Positions 8,504 through 14,639 of a stretch of 21,289 nucleotides of DNA are shown here, piece after piece (position 1 is the first letter of the stretch; each line of letters begins with the position of its first letter). The translations under genes were made by a program, and so were the position numbers. Origin of the DNA: CAYVBE01 sp964448935. GTDB lineage: Bacteria > Planctomycetota > Brocadiia > SM23-32. The notes beneath the pieces were generated by a model. That model was not told the origin of the DNA. It worked only from the letters and a program-made list of their open reading frames with translations, and did not search any database. Location: the NCBI GenBank assembly GCA_964448935.1, contig CAYVBE010000054.1:1-21289 (forward strand), written 5' to 3'.

Positions 8504-9112
8504 TCACTCGAAACTGGAGTCTTGCTCCCCGGGTCGGCGGGAGCGCTCGGGGCGGGCGGGGTCCAGCAGGTCCCCCGCCACCTGTTTGAACGCCTCCAGA
8601 TTCTCCGGCTTCTGCTTCTCGACCAGGTCGCTGCGTGTCAGTGCCAGCCAATGGTTGTGAGCGATTAACGACACATGGGAAACCCCCTCGCCGATGTCCC
8701 CGTGCTCGCGGAGGCCATCGGGTATCGCAAGGCGGTTCTGCTTGTCCGCTTCCACGAACCGCATCCGGTAGTAGAAGTAATCCCGCGCCCGTCGGATCAC
8801 GTCGTCGGGCATGTCGGCGGGCGGGTCCTCAAAGCGCTGCACGGCCAGGTCAATATTGGGCACGGGGTAGAGGAATACACGCTGGCGGGTGCCGGGGACC
8901 AGATAGAAGGCCAGGCGTTCGAGCGCGGGGGCCTGGTTCAGCCGACCCTCGTCGGCCCGCACACGGCCCAGTTCCTGCCGCACCATGTAGACCAGGTTGT
9001 CCGGCAGGCGGAATCGCCCCCGGTTGTCCAGGCTTAGCTCGTCGTACTGCCCGAGCAGGCGGACGTAGTGCCCGTTCCCCGTGTCGCCCAAACTTTGCTC
9101 AAATTCACCCAT
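8504..9112 (-). CDS. mraZ: MraZ, DNA-binding regulator of the dcw cluster (extended form)
   Basis: MraZ is an AbrB-like DNA-binding protein that in other bacteria represses its own dcw promoter. The two characteristic DxxxR half-sites are visible: LSLDNRGRFRLPDNL in the first repeat and FVEADKQNRLAIPDGL in the second, with FLYPVPNIDLAVQRF between them. At 202 residues it is longer than the usual 140-155. There are about 20 extra residues before the first repeat, an insertion inside the first repeat (around VRADEGRLNQAPALE), and a charged tail rich in Arg, Pro and Glu after the domain. The start ATG at 9112 has only a weak GGGG ribosome-binding site. As first gene of the operon, next to a strong promoter, it fits an autoregulator. 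Confidence 0.93.
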   Translation of the reverse strand: MGEFEQSLGDTGNGHYVRLLGQYDELSLDNRGRFRLPDNLVYMVRQELGRVRADEGRLNQAPALERLAFYLVPGTRQRVFLYPVPNIDLAVQRFEDPPADMPDDVIRRARDYFYYRMRFVEADKQNRLAIPDGLREHGDIGEGVSHVSLIAHNHWLALTRSDLVEKQKPENLEAFKQVAGDLLDPARPERSRRPGEQDSSFE

Positions 9113-9132
9113 TCTTGCCCCGTCTACTCCCG
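9107..9132 (-). promoter_or_regulatory. GGG decads at the mraZ start, possible MraZ boxes
   Basis: On the operon strand CGGGA begins at 9132, CGGGG at 9122 and TGGGT at 9111, so GGG-containing pentamers recur at 10- and 11-nt spacing and run into the mraZ start codon. MraZ of Escherichia coli is known to bind TGGG-type repeats with about 5-nt spacers. The first two units have C instead of T and the third overlaps coding sequence, so this is only a candidate operator. It also supplies the weak ribosome-binding site. Confidence 0.3.
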
Positions 9133-9167
9133 AAAACTTTCGGTCAGATATCCATTATCTGCTTTAA

Positions 9168-9221
9168 GTGACTATGTAACAGGACGTAACTCCGATTCCG
9201 GGGTCACATTTCTTTAGTGAC
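9168..9221 (-). promoter_or_regulatory. Cluster of five GTNAC elements in the mraZ leader
   Basis: Reading on the operon strand, the pentamers GTCAC (9221), GTGAC (9207), GTTAC (9190), GTTAC (9180) and GTCAC (9172) fall within 54 nt, directly downstream of the expected transcription start. About 0.2 copies would be expected by chance. Two of them sit in near-identical contexts on the plus strand, CTTTAAGTGAC and CTTTAGTGAC, 50 nt apart. A perfect inverted repeat AGATA/TATCT follows at 9146-9160. Such a cluster is what a repressor site would look like; the binding protein, possibly MraZ, is inferred. Confidence 0.4.
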
Positions 9222-9229
9222 ACGCTCAA

Positions 9230-9258
9230 AATATAGCGCGACGGGGGGGACTTGTCAA
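9230..9258 (-). promoter_or_regulatory. Sigma70-type promoter of the dcw operon (mraZ)
   Basis: On the minus strand a perfect -35 box TTGACA (9258-9253) is separated by 17 nt from TATATT (9235-9230), a 5/6 match to the -10 consensus. Transcription should start near 9223, giving a leader of about 110 nt before mraZ. A-rich tracts lie just upstream of the -35 box and may act as an UP-like element. Confidence 0.8.
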
Positions 9259-9265
9259 GGATTTT

Positions 9266-9300
9266 CCGGCGACTTTTGCCGGCTTTCCCCCCTTTTTTCC
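9266..9300 (+). terminator. Terminator-like hairpin plus pyrimidine run upstream of the mraZ promoter
   Basis: On the plus strand CCGGC (9266-9270) pairs with GCCGG (9278-9282) across a 7-nt loop and is followed by CTTTCCCCCCTTTTTTCC. The stem is short and the run is not pure T, so efficiency is doubtful. No plus-strand gene lies upstream; if it works it would stop antisense transcription coming from the mraZ side. The opposite strand is an 18-nt polypurine tract. Confidence 0.25.
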
Positions 9301-9427
9301 GAATTTTCTCCCGCGTCGCCCGTGAACCGGTGCAACTGCACATCAGGCGTAGGGTTATCGCGGGGCCGCTGCCGGCGCGCCGCCCCTCATCTGACGGCCC
9401 TGGAGCGCGCCGGAATTCGACAGGCAT

Positions 9428-9456
9428 TTGGCGCTTCGGCGGGGCGCGGTTAGAAT
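9428..9456 (+). promoter_or_regulatory. Probable sigma70-type promoter of ruvX
   Basis: TTGGCG (9428-9433) is followed after exactly 17 nt by TAGAAT (9451-9456), a 4/6 and 5/6 match to consensus. Expected transcription start is near 9463, about 33 nt before the ruvX start, with GGAGG in the short leader. Confidence 0.6.
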
Positions 9457-9495
9457 CGGTCAGGATACGCGCAACCATCCCGGAGGACGGAACCG

Positions 9496-9912
9496 TTGAT
9501 CATCATGGCGCTGGACTACGGCGAGAGCAGAATTGGGGCGGCGGTGTGCGACGAGCTGGAGATAGCGGCCCACCCCCTGCCCACCGTGGAGTGCGACGGT
9601 TCGGAGTTGGAGGGGATCGCGGCCCTCGTGGAGCGGCGGGGTGTGGAGCGCATAGTGGTGGGGTTGCCGGTGCGGATGGACGGGCAGGAAGGCGCCCAGG
9701 CGCGCAAGGCCAGGGGGTTCGCCAAGAAACTGCGCAAGTGCCTGCCGGAGGTGGAGGTGATGTTGGCGGACGAGCGGCTGACCAGCGCACAGGCTCACCG
9801 CGCGCTCTCGGACATGGGCGCGCGCATGGGGGAGCGGCGTCGGGAGGTGGACCGCATGGCGGCCCAGATCATCCTGCAGCGCCACCTGGAACGCAGGCGG
9901 GCGGGGGGCTGA
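9496..9912 (+). CDS. ruvX: RuvX/YqgF, RNase H-fold nuclease (TTG start)
   Basis: This 138-residue protein belongs to the RuvX/YqgF family of RNase H-fold nucleases, linked to 16S rRNA 5'-end processing and proposed Holliday-junction resolution. Visible motifs are MALDYGESRIGAAVCD with the first catalytic Asp, IVVGLPVRMDGQEG, LADERLTSAQA with the second acidic pair, and VDRMAAQIILQRHLE with the last Asp. Length is normal. The TTG at 9496 was preferred to the ATG at 9505 because GGAGG lies 9 nt before the TTG, and it gives the standard hydrophobic residues before the first beta strand. It is divergent from mraZ and convergent with the ROK kinase gene, with a 12-nt gap. Confidence 0.93.
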   Translation: MIIMALDYGESRIGAAVCDELEIAAHPLPTVECDGSELEGIAALVERRGVERIVVGLPVRMDGQEGAQARKARGFAKKLRKCLPEVEVMLADERLTSAQAHRALSDMGARMGERRREVDRMAAQIILQRHLERRRAGG

Positions 9913-9917
9913 GGGGC

Positions 9918-9934
9918 GGGCCCATCACAGGCCC
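9918..9934. repeat. Short inverted repeat between convergent ruvX and ROK kinase genes
   Basis: GGGCC (9918-9922) and GGCCC (9930-9934) flank a 7-nt loop, straddling the stop codon of the kinase gene. No T-tract follows on either strand. It may be a weak bidirectional end signal; confidence is low. Confidence 0.3.
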
Positions 9935-10875
9935 ATCATAAAGGAGCGCGCGGCGCCGATGATCCCGGCGGTCTCCGGCAACTGGCCCAGGCAGATATTC
10001 ACGTCCCGCCGGGAGTCCTCCATGGTGCGCCGGGCTACCTCATCGCGCAACGGGGCCAGCAGCATCTCCCCGGCGGCGGTCATCCCGCCGCTGAACGCAA
10101 TGACGCGCGGGTTTAGGGCGTGCATGATGTTGGAGACGGCGGCGCCCAGATAGCGGCCCGTCTGCGCGATGTTCTCGGCGGCCACGGCGTCGCCCTCAAC
10201 GGCGGCCTCGTGAATGCGCCGCGCCGTGAGTTCCTCTAGCTCGGAGGCCAGCGGCGTTTCCGCCCCGGCCCCGACGGCCTCCCGCAGCCGCCGCACCATG
10301 GCCGTGGCGCTGGCGTACGCCTCGATGCACCCCCGGTTGCCGCAGCCGCACAGGGGGCCGTCCGGGTTGATGCTCATGTGGCCTATCTCCCCGGCCACGC
10401 CGTTGGCCCCGTGCCAGACGCGGTCGTCCAGGACGATGCCGCCCCCGATGCCCGTGCCCAGGGTGAACAGCACCAGCGAGGAAGCCCCCCGACCCGCGCC
10501 CACCCACTCCTCTGCCAGGGCGGCCGCGTTGGCGTCGTTCTCCAGCGCGCAGGGCAGTCCCGTGGCCTCCTTCACCAGCCGTCGCAGGGGCACATCGCGC
10601 CAGCCGGGCAGGTTGGGGGAGAACGTGACCACGCCGCTGTGCCGGTCAATGGTGCCGGGCGACCCCACGCCGACCCCCGCCAGGTCGCCCGGCTCCACAT
10701 CCGCTCCGCTGGCACACTGGGTGAGCCCGCGGCAGATGCGCCCGGCCACGGCCTCCGGCCCTTCATGCCCGCGCGTGCGTAGCGAGTAGCGCTGGATGAG
10801 TTCGGCGTCTTCGGTCACCAGGCCGACCTTGATGTTCGTGCCGCCCAGGTCCACTCCGGCGTAGATTGTCCGCAT
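9925..10875 (-). CDS. ROK-family sugar kinase (glucokinase/fructokinase type)
   Basis: The 316-residue protein phosphorylates a hexose with ATP in the cytoplasm. It has the phosphate loop GVDLGGTNIKVGLV (residues 7-20), ENDANAAALAE with the catalytic Asp114, TLGTGIGGGIV, the ROK signature GEIGHMS with His166, and CGCGNRGCIEAYAS, whose three cysteines (176, 178, 183) with His166 form the zinc site. The adenine-side FSGGMTAAGE follows. There is no N-terminal helix-turn-helix, so it is a kinase and not a NagC/XylR-type repressor. The ATG has GGGAG 7 nt upstream and lies 18 nt after the isomerase gene, indicating one transcript. Glucose, fructose or mannose could be the substrate; the neighbour favours fructose or mannose. 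Confidence 0.9.
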   Translation of the reverse strand: MRTIYAGVDLGGTNIKVGLVTEDAELIQRYSLRTRGHEGPEAVAGRICRGLTQCASGADVEPGDLAGVGVGSPGTIDRHSGVVTFSPNLPGWRDVPLRRLVKEATGLPCALENDANAAALAEEWVGAGRGASSLVLFTLGTGIGGGIVLDDRVWHGANGVAGEIGHMSINPDGPLCGCGNRGCIEAYASATAMVRRLREAVGAGAETPLASELEELTARRIHEAAVEGDAVAAENIAQTGRYLGAAVSNIMHALNPRVIAFSGGMTAAGEMLLAPLRDEVARRTMEDSRRDVNICLGQLPETAGIIGAARSFMMGL

Positions 10876-10893
10876 GGCCGTGCTCCCGTCTGC

Positions 10894-11571
10894 TCAGTCT
10901 TCGGCGGGTGGATATTCGTTGCAGAGGAAGTACCGCGCCGGCTCGTCCTCGGTGATGTCTGTATAGCGCTCAAGCTCGCGCGCGAAACGGTTGTCGGTAT
11001 CGTCGTCGTTGACGGCTGAGACCTCGCCGATGAGGGCGGGGCCGCCTTCCGCCCAGAACTCGTGATACATGCCGCGCCGCAGGGTGATGCTCCGGCCGTT
11101 CTCCAGGACCACCCGCTCGCCCGCCGGCACCTCCCTCTCCACGCCGTCCAGCGATACCGTCACGGGCGACTCCCGGTCCACCTGCTCGTTCTCGTCGGAG
11201 TTGTAGAGCCGGATGATCAGGTCGGCCCCGGCGCGGTTGATTATGTCTTCCACCTTCGACCAGTGGAAGTGCAGCACGCAGAGCTGCTCCCGGCGGCAGA
11301 CCATGATCTTCTCGCAGTAGGGCTTGTCTTCGGGGTGGTCCGGGGAGCCGTTGCGGAGGGTGAACAGGACAAGCCCCTTGTCCTCGAAGTCCCCCAGCCC
11401 GAAGTCGGTCACGTCCCAGCCCAGGCCGTTACGCCGTATCTCGTCGCATTCGTGCCCCCGGGCCTTCCACTGCTGCGGCGTCCAGAAGGCGAAAGGCGGC
11501 AGGGCGAAACGGCATTCGTCCATGAACTGGATGGCTTCCCGGATGCAGCGGTTGATGCGTGAGCGTTTCAA
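10894..11571 (-). CDS. D-lyxose ketol-isomerase family protein (TTG start)
   Basis: Enzymes of this cupin family interconvert D-lyxose and D-xylulose and, in characterised members, D-mannose and D-fructose. With the TTG start the protein is 225 residues, close to the 227 I recall for the Escherichia coli O157 enzyme, and it begins LKRSRIN like that protein's MKRSAIN. Recognisable segments are ALPPFAFWTPQQW, GLGWDVTDFG, LFTLRNGS, CEKIM, HFHWSKVEDIINR with two His and a Glu as metal ligands, RRGMYHEFW with the last His, and GEVSAVNDDDTDNRF. An ATG 72 nt further upstream was rejected because it lies before the predicted transcription start. GGAGAG precedes the TTG. It is co-oriented with the ROK kinase gene. 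Confidence 0.9.
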   Translation of the reverse strand: MKRSRINRCIREAIQFMDECRFALPPFAFWTPQQWKARGHECDEIRRNGLGWDVTDFGLGDFEDKGLVLFTLRNGSPDHPEDKPYCEKIMVCRREQLCVLHFHWSKVEDIINRAGADLIIRLYNSDENEQVDRESPVTVSLDGVEREVPAGERVVLENGRSITLRRGMYHEFWAEGGPALIGEVSAVNDDDTDNRFARELERYTDITEDEPARYFLCNEYPPAED

Positions 11572-11587
11572 GGCGGGCTCTCCGTTG

Positions 11588-11616
11588 TTGCGCGGAAACG
11601 TGGCGGATGCTATTGT
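11588..11616 (+). promoter_or_regulatory. Weak candidate promoter for miaA
   Basis: TTGCGC (11588-11593), 17 nt, TATTGT (11611-11616): each box matches consensus at 4 of 6 positions. Its start point near 11623 would coincide with that of the opposing isomerase promoter, so the two would be face to face. This is a weak call; miaA could use another start. Confidence 0.3.
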
Positions 11617-11629
11617 GCTGAGCAGTAGG

Positions 11630-11659
11630 ATTCTACTTTGCAAGCATTTGGACTGTCAA
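11630..11659 (-). promoter_or_regulatory. Sigma70-type promoter of the isomerase-ROK kinase operon
   Basis: On the minus strand TTGACA (11659-11654) is followed after 18 nt by TAGAAT (11635-11630). Expected start is near 11623, giving a leader of about 50 nt to the TTG start codon at 11571. The -10 region is embedded in an inverted repeat AGTAG/CTACT (11625-11638), which could serve as an operator. The promoter lies 11 nt from the miaA start codon on the other strand. Confidence 0.7.
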
Positions 11660-11669
11660 GGCAGCCGCG

Positions 11670-12620
11670 ATGAACGAGCCCGCAGACCACGACCCCGGCA
11701 CGGTGGGGCACTGCCGGGTGCTGGTGGGGCCCACGGCCGTGGGCAAAACGGAGGTGGCACTGGCCCTGGCCCGAGGGGGGCAGACGGAGATCGTGTCCGT
11801 GGATTCCATGCAGGTCTACCGGGGCATGGACATCGGAACGGCCAAGCCCACACCCCGGCAGAGAGCGCAGGTGCCGCACCATATGATTGACGTTCTGGAC
11901 CCGGAGGAGCGCTGCAACGTGGCCCGGTTCCGCCGGATGGCCCTCAGTGCGATGCGTGGCATACGGCAGCGCGGGCGGCGTCCGCTGCTGGTCGGTGGGA
12001 GCGCCATGTACCTGAAGGGGCTGCTGTGGGGGCTGGTGTCCGCGCCGCCGCGGGATGCGGACCTGCGGGAGCGACTGCGACGGCGCTGCCGGGAGCAAGG
12101 CTCCGAAGTCCTGCACCGCCGCCTGCAGGGCGTGGACCCGGAAGCGGCCGAGCGAATACATCCCAACGATGTACAGCGGCTGGTCCGCGCGCTGGAAGTT
12201 TACGAACTGACCGGTTCTCCGATCAGCGAAGACCGGGACCAGTTCGAGGGGCAGCCCGAAATCCAGCACACCATGGTGGGCCTGCGGCGGCCCCGCTCCG
12301 AGCTGTATCGGCGGATAAACGAGCGCGTGGACCGTATGATGGAGGCGGGGTTGCTGGAGGAGGTGAGGTTTCTACGGTATCGGCTGGGGCCGCAGTCGTC
12401 GCAAGCCATGGGGTACAAACAACTTGCTCGGCATCTGGACGGGGAGCTGTCGTTGGAAGAGGCGGTTCGGCTCACCAAACGGGACACCCGCCGGTTCGCC
12501 CGGCGGCAGTTGACATGGTTCCGGCACTTTCCGAAACTGCGCTGGCTGCCCGCCGGCGGGGTAGAAAAACCCCCCGAACTGGCCGCCCGATGCCGAGAGC
12601 TTTTTGAGAACGCTGCTTGA
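11670..12620 (+). CDS. miaA: MiaA, tRNA dimethylallyltransferase
   Basis: MiaA adds a dimethylallyl group to N6 of A37 in tRNAs reading codons that begin with U. The 316-residue protein shows the P-loop GPTAVGKT (residues 20-27), IVSVDSMQVYRGMDIGTAKPT, HHMIDVLDPEE, LLVGGSAMYLKGLLWG, ERVDRMMEAGLLEEV, the SSQAMGYKQ segment and the C-terminal TRRFARRQLTWFR, all family hallmarks. Length is normal. The ribosome-binding site is weak (AAGG about 9 nt upstream), and the N-terminal 14 residues before the first strand are not conserved, but no better start is seen. Its stop codon is part of the -35 box of the next operon's promoter. Confidence 0.96.
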   Translation: MNEPADHDPGTVGHCRVLVGPTAVGKTEVALALARGGQTEIVSVDSMQVYRGMDIGTAKPTPRQRAQVPHHMIDVLDPEERCNVARFRRMALSAMRGIRQRGRRPLLVGGSAMYLKGLLWGLVSAPPRDADLRERLRRRCREQGSEVLHRRLQGVDPEAAERIHPNDVQRLVRALEVYELTGSPISEDRDQFEGQPEIQHTMVGLRRPRSELYRRINERVDRMMEAGLLEEVRFLRYRLGPQSSQAMGYKQLARHLDGELSLEEAVRLTKRDTRRFARRQLTWFRHFPKLRWLPAGGVEKPPELAARCRELFENAA

Positions 12621-12645
12621 CACCTATGTGTCCTTTGGCTATTAT
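12617..12645 (+). promoter_or_regulatory. Sigma70-type promoter of the pilus-like operon
   Basis: TTGACA (12617-12622), 17 nt, TATTAT (12640-12645): a perfect -35 and a 5/6 -10 box with ideal spacing. The miaA TGA stop (12618-12620) lies within the -35 box. Expected start is near 12652, only about 24 nt before the first gene, whose ribosome-binding site AGAGGTG fills that leader. Confidence 0.8.
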
Positions 12646-12675
12646 GTTCGCCGCGTGGGCTAAAACAGAGGTGAA

Positions 12676-14595
12676 ATGCACATGGCGAAAGTAATCTGGG
12701 GCGTAGATTTTGGCACCTGGAGTCTGAAGGTTGCCCGCGGGGTCTATGACAGTCGTTCCGGAACGATAACGTGCGACCTGCTTGACGAAATTCCCTACGG
12801 CGACCTGCCGGCCGGTTATGACGCTACCCCCCTGGAAAGACAGCGCGAGGGCGCCATCGCGCTCAGGCAGCGGTACGACATCGGAACGCGCGACGCGCTC
12901 TGCGTCTCCGTCACCGGAAGCGAAGTCTTCAGCCGGTTCATCAACCTGCCCCCCGTGCCGGAGAGCATTGACCGGATCATCCGCTACGAGGCGGGCCAGC
13001 AGATCCCCTTCGACCTGAACGACGTCATCTGGGATTACCAGCAGGTCAAGGACAATCCGGAGCCCGGCGAGGAGATCGAGGTCGGCCTGTTCGCCCTGAA
13101 GGAAGGCCGGGTGCAGGAACTGCTGGACATGCTGGAGCCCTGGCGCGACAGCCTGCGCGTTGTGCAGAACGCCCCGCTCGCCGTGTACAACCTGCTGGAG
13201 TATGAAGGGCTGGTCGAGCAGCCGCTCATCGTGATGGACGTGGGCGCAACCACCACCGATGTGCTGGCCCTCAACCCTCCCAGGTTCTGGGTGCGCAGCC
13301 TGCTGGTGGCGGGCAACGACATCACCAACGCTCTGGTCGAGGGGTTCGGCGTCTCGGCCGAGGAAGCCGAACGCATCAAGCGGCGCATGGATCGCAGCAG
13401 CCACCGCCAGCGGATGATGGAAGTGCTGGACCCGGTGTTCGACGAGATCAGCAGCGAGATTCAGCGCACGCTGGGCTACTACAAGAGCCTGGCGCGGGAC
13501 GTGCAGTTCGACCGAATCCTGCTGATGGGCAACGCGGCGCGCATGGACGGCCTGCGCGAGATGCTCGCCCGGCGGCTGCAGTACCGCTTCCAGACCATCG
13601 GCACCCTCAACCGTGTCCAGCTCGACGATTCCGTCAACACGCAGGACTTACAGGCCAGGCTGCCCGGTTTCTCGGCTGCCCTGGGGCTGTTGGTGCAGGG
13701 GGCCGGCCAGGCCAGAATCAACATTAACATGGTGCCGGAGGAGATTGTCCTCAGCACCGAGCTGTCCAGAAAGAAACCCTGGCTGGCGGCCGCCGGTGTG
13801 GCCATCCTTGTGTTCGTCGCCCTGCTGTGGTTGGGGCAGCGGCTGAACGCCCAGGAAGTCCAGCGCTCCCTGAACAATGTTGACTGGCAGCCGGTGGAAG
13901 AGATTCAGGCCCACGAAAGGGACTATGATGCGGTGATGCAGGAAGTGAGTCAGTTGAGGGACTCCCCGCTTGCCAAGTTGGCCGAAACTCCCGTGGACCG
14001 GGACTTCTACATCGAGATGCTGGCCGAAGTAACCGAGTCCCTGCCCGGTGACGTCTCTCTGGTGGGGCTCAACCTTGACTGGTACGAAGCCCCTGCGGAA
14101 GGGGACTGGCGCGCCACGTTGGGACCCCTCGGAGATAGCGTCTTGCGGAGAGGCGGCGGACGTCGTGGACGCCGGGAACGCCCTGATGACTGGGCCGAGG
14201 AGTACTATCGCCGGCGTGCCGAAGAAGGCGGCGAAGGACCGCCCCCGGAAGGCGAAGGGCTGATGGACCTGATGGATGGCGGAGAACGAGAGGGAGCCGG
14301 AGAGACGGTGGTGGGAAAGAAGCTCATCCTGCAGTTCTCGGCGGAGTCGCGGCGCATCACCAGAGGGCGTCAGTTCGTGGAGGGGCAAGTGCTGGAGAGG
14401 TTGCGGAATCTGCCGATGCCCGGCGACCCCACCCGAAAGGCTTTCAGTCAGGTGAGCCTGCTGGTGGAGTTGCACGACGTGATACGGGCCGTCCAGCCCG
14501 TCGGGGCGGACACGATGTTCGCGCCTCCGCCGGAGCACCTGGCCGGATTTGAAGTATATGCCGTGGTTAACCTGGAGTCGGAGTCCGAGTCCTGA
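12676..14595 (+). CDS. PilM-PilN fusion protein, type IV pilus alignment complex
   Basis: The 639-residue protein joins two pilus subunits. Residues 1-345 are an actin-like PilM domain: VDFGTWSLKVARG (phosphate 1), INLPPVPES...RYEAGQQIPFDL...WDYQ typical of PilM, MDVGATTTDVLAL (phosphate 2, from about 187), AGNDITNALVEGFGVSAEEAERIK, and the adenosine loop LLMGNAARMDGL, with Asn286 where Gly is usual. Residues 348-355 read ININMVPE, the N-terminal signature of PilN (consensus INLLP), followed by one membrane helix (about 369-388) and a periplasmic PilN-like domain with a coiled-coil and an Arg/Glu/Gly-rich insert (about 490-545). PilM normally binds that PilN peptide from the cytoplasm; here they are covalently linked. 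A second ATG at 12682 is an equally possible start. Confidence 0.88.
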   Translation: MHMAKVIWGVDFGTWSLKVARGVYDSRSGTITCDLLDEIPYGDLPAGYDATPLERQREGAIALRQRYDIGTRDALCVSVTGSEVFSRFINLPPVPESIDRIIRYEAGQQIPFDLNDVIWDYQQVKDNPEPGEEIEVGLFALKEGRVQELLDMLEPWRDSLRVVQNAPLAVYNLLEYEGLVEQPLIVMDVGATTTDVLALNPPRFWVRSLLVAGNDITNALVEGFGVSAEEAERIKRRMDRSSHRQRMMEVLDPVFDEISSEIQRTLGYYKSLARDVQFDRILLMGNAARMDGLREMLARRLQYRFQTIGTLNRVQLDDSVNTQDLQARLPGFSAALGLLVQGAGQARININMVPEEIVLSTELSRKKPWLAAAGVAILVFVALLWLGQRLNAQEVQRSLNNVDWQPVEEIQAHERDYDAVMQEVSQLRDSPLAKLAETPVDRDFYIEMLAEVTESLPGDVSLVGLNLDWYEAPAEGDWRATLGPLGDSVLRRGGGRRGRRERPDDWAEEYYRRRAEEGGEGPPPEGEGLMDLMDGGEREGAGETVVGKKLILQFSAESRRITRGRQFVEGQVLERLRNLPMPGDPTRKAFSQVSLLVELHDVIRAVQPVGADTMFAPPPEHLAGFEVYAVVNLESESES

Positions 14596-14639
14596 TCGGC
14601 GTCGGATTCGCGCCCTGAGAATCTTGCGGAAGGTTCGAC

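Larger units (their letters stand above)
9113..9495. other. Divergent intergenic region between mraZ and ruvX
   Basis: This 383-nt stretch has no convincing coding sequence. It holds the mraZ promoter and leader on the left, the ruvX promoter on the right, and between them a plus-strand hairpin followed by a pyrimidine-rich run, plus a small palindrome GTGCAACTGCAC at 9330-9341. It is clearly more AT-rich near the mraZ leader than the surrounding genes, as expected for a regulatory region. The separate signals are listed as their own entries. Confidence 0.8.

Noticed and set aside
9164..9478. A 104-codon minus-strand open frame in the mraZ-ruvX gap
   Set aside because: It runs through the mraZ promoter and leader, has no motif and no convincing start signal.
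11572..11643. ATG start at 11643 for the isomerase
   Set aside because: It adds 24 residues absent from the family and lies upstream of the predicted transcription start.
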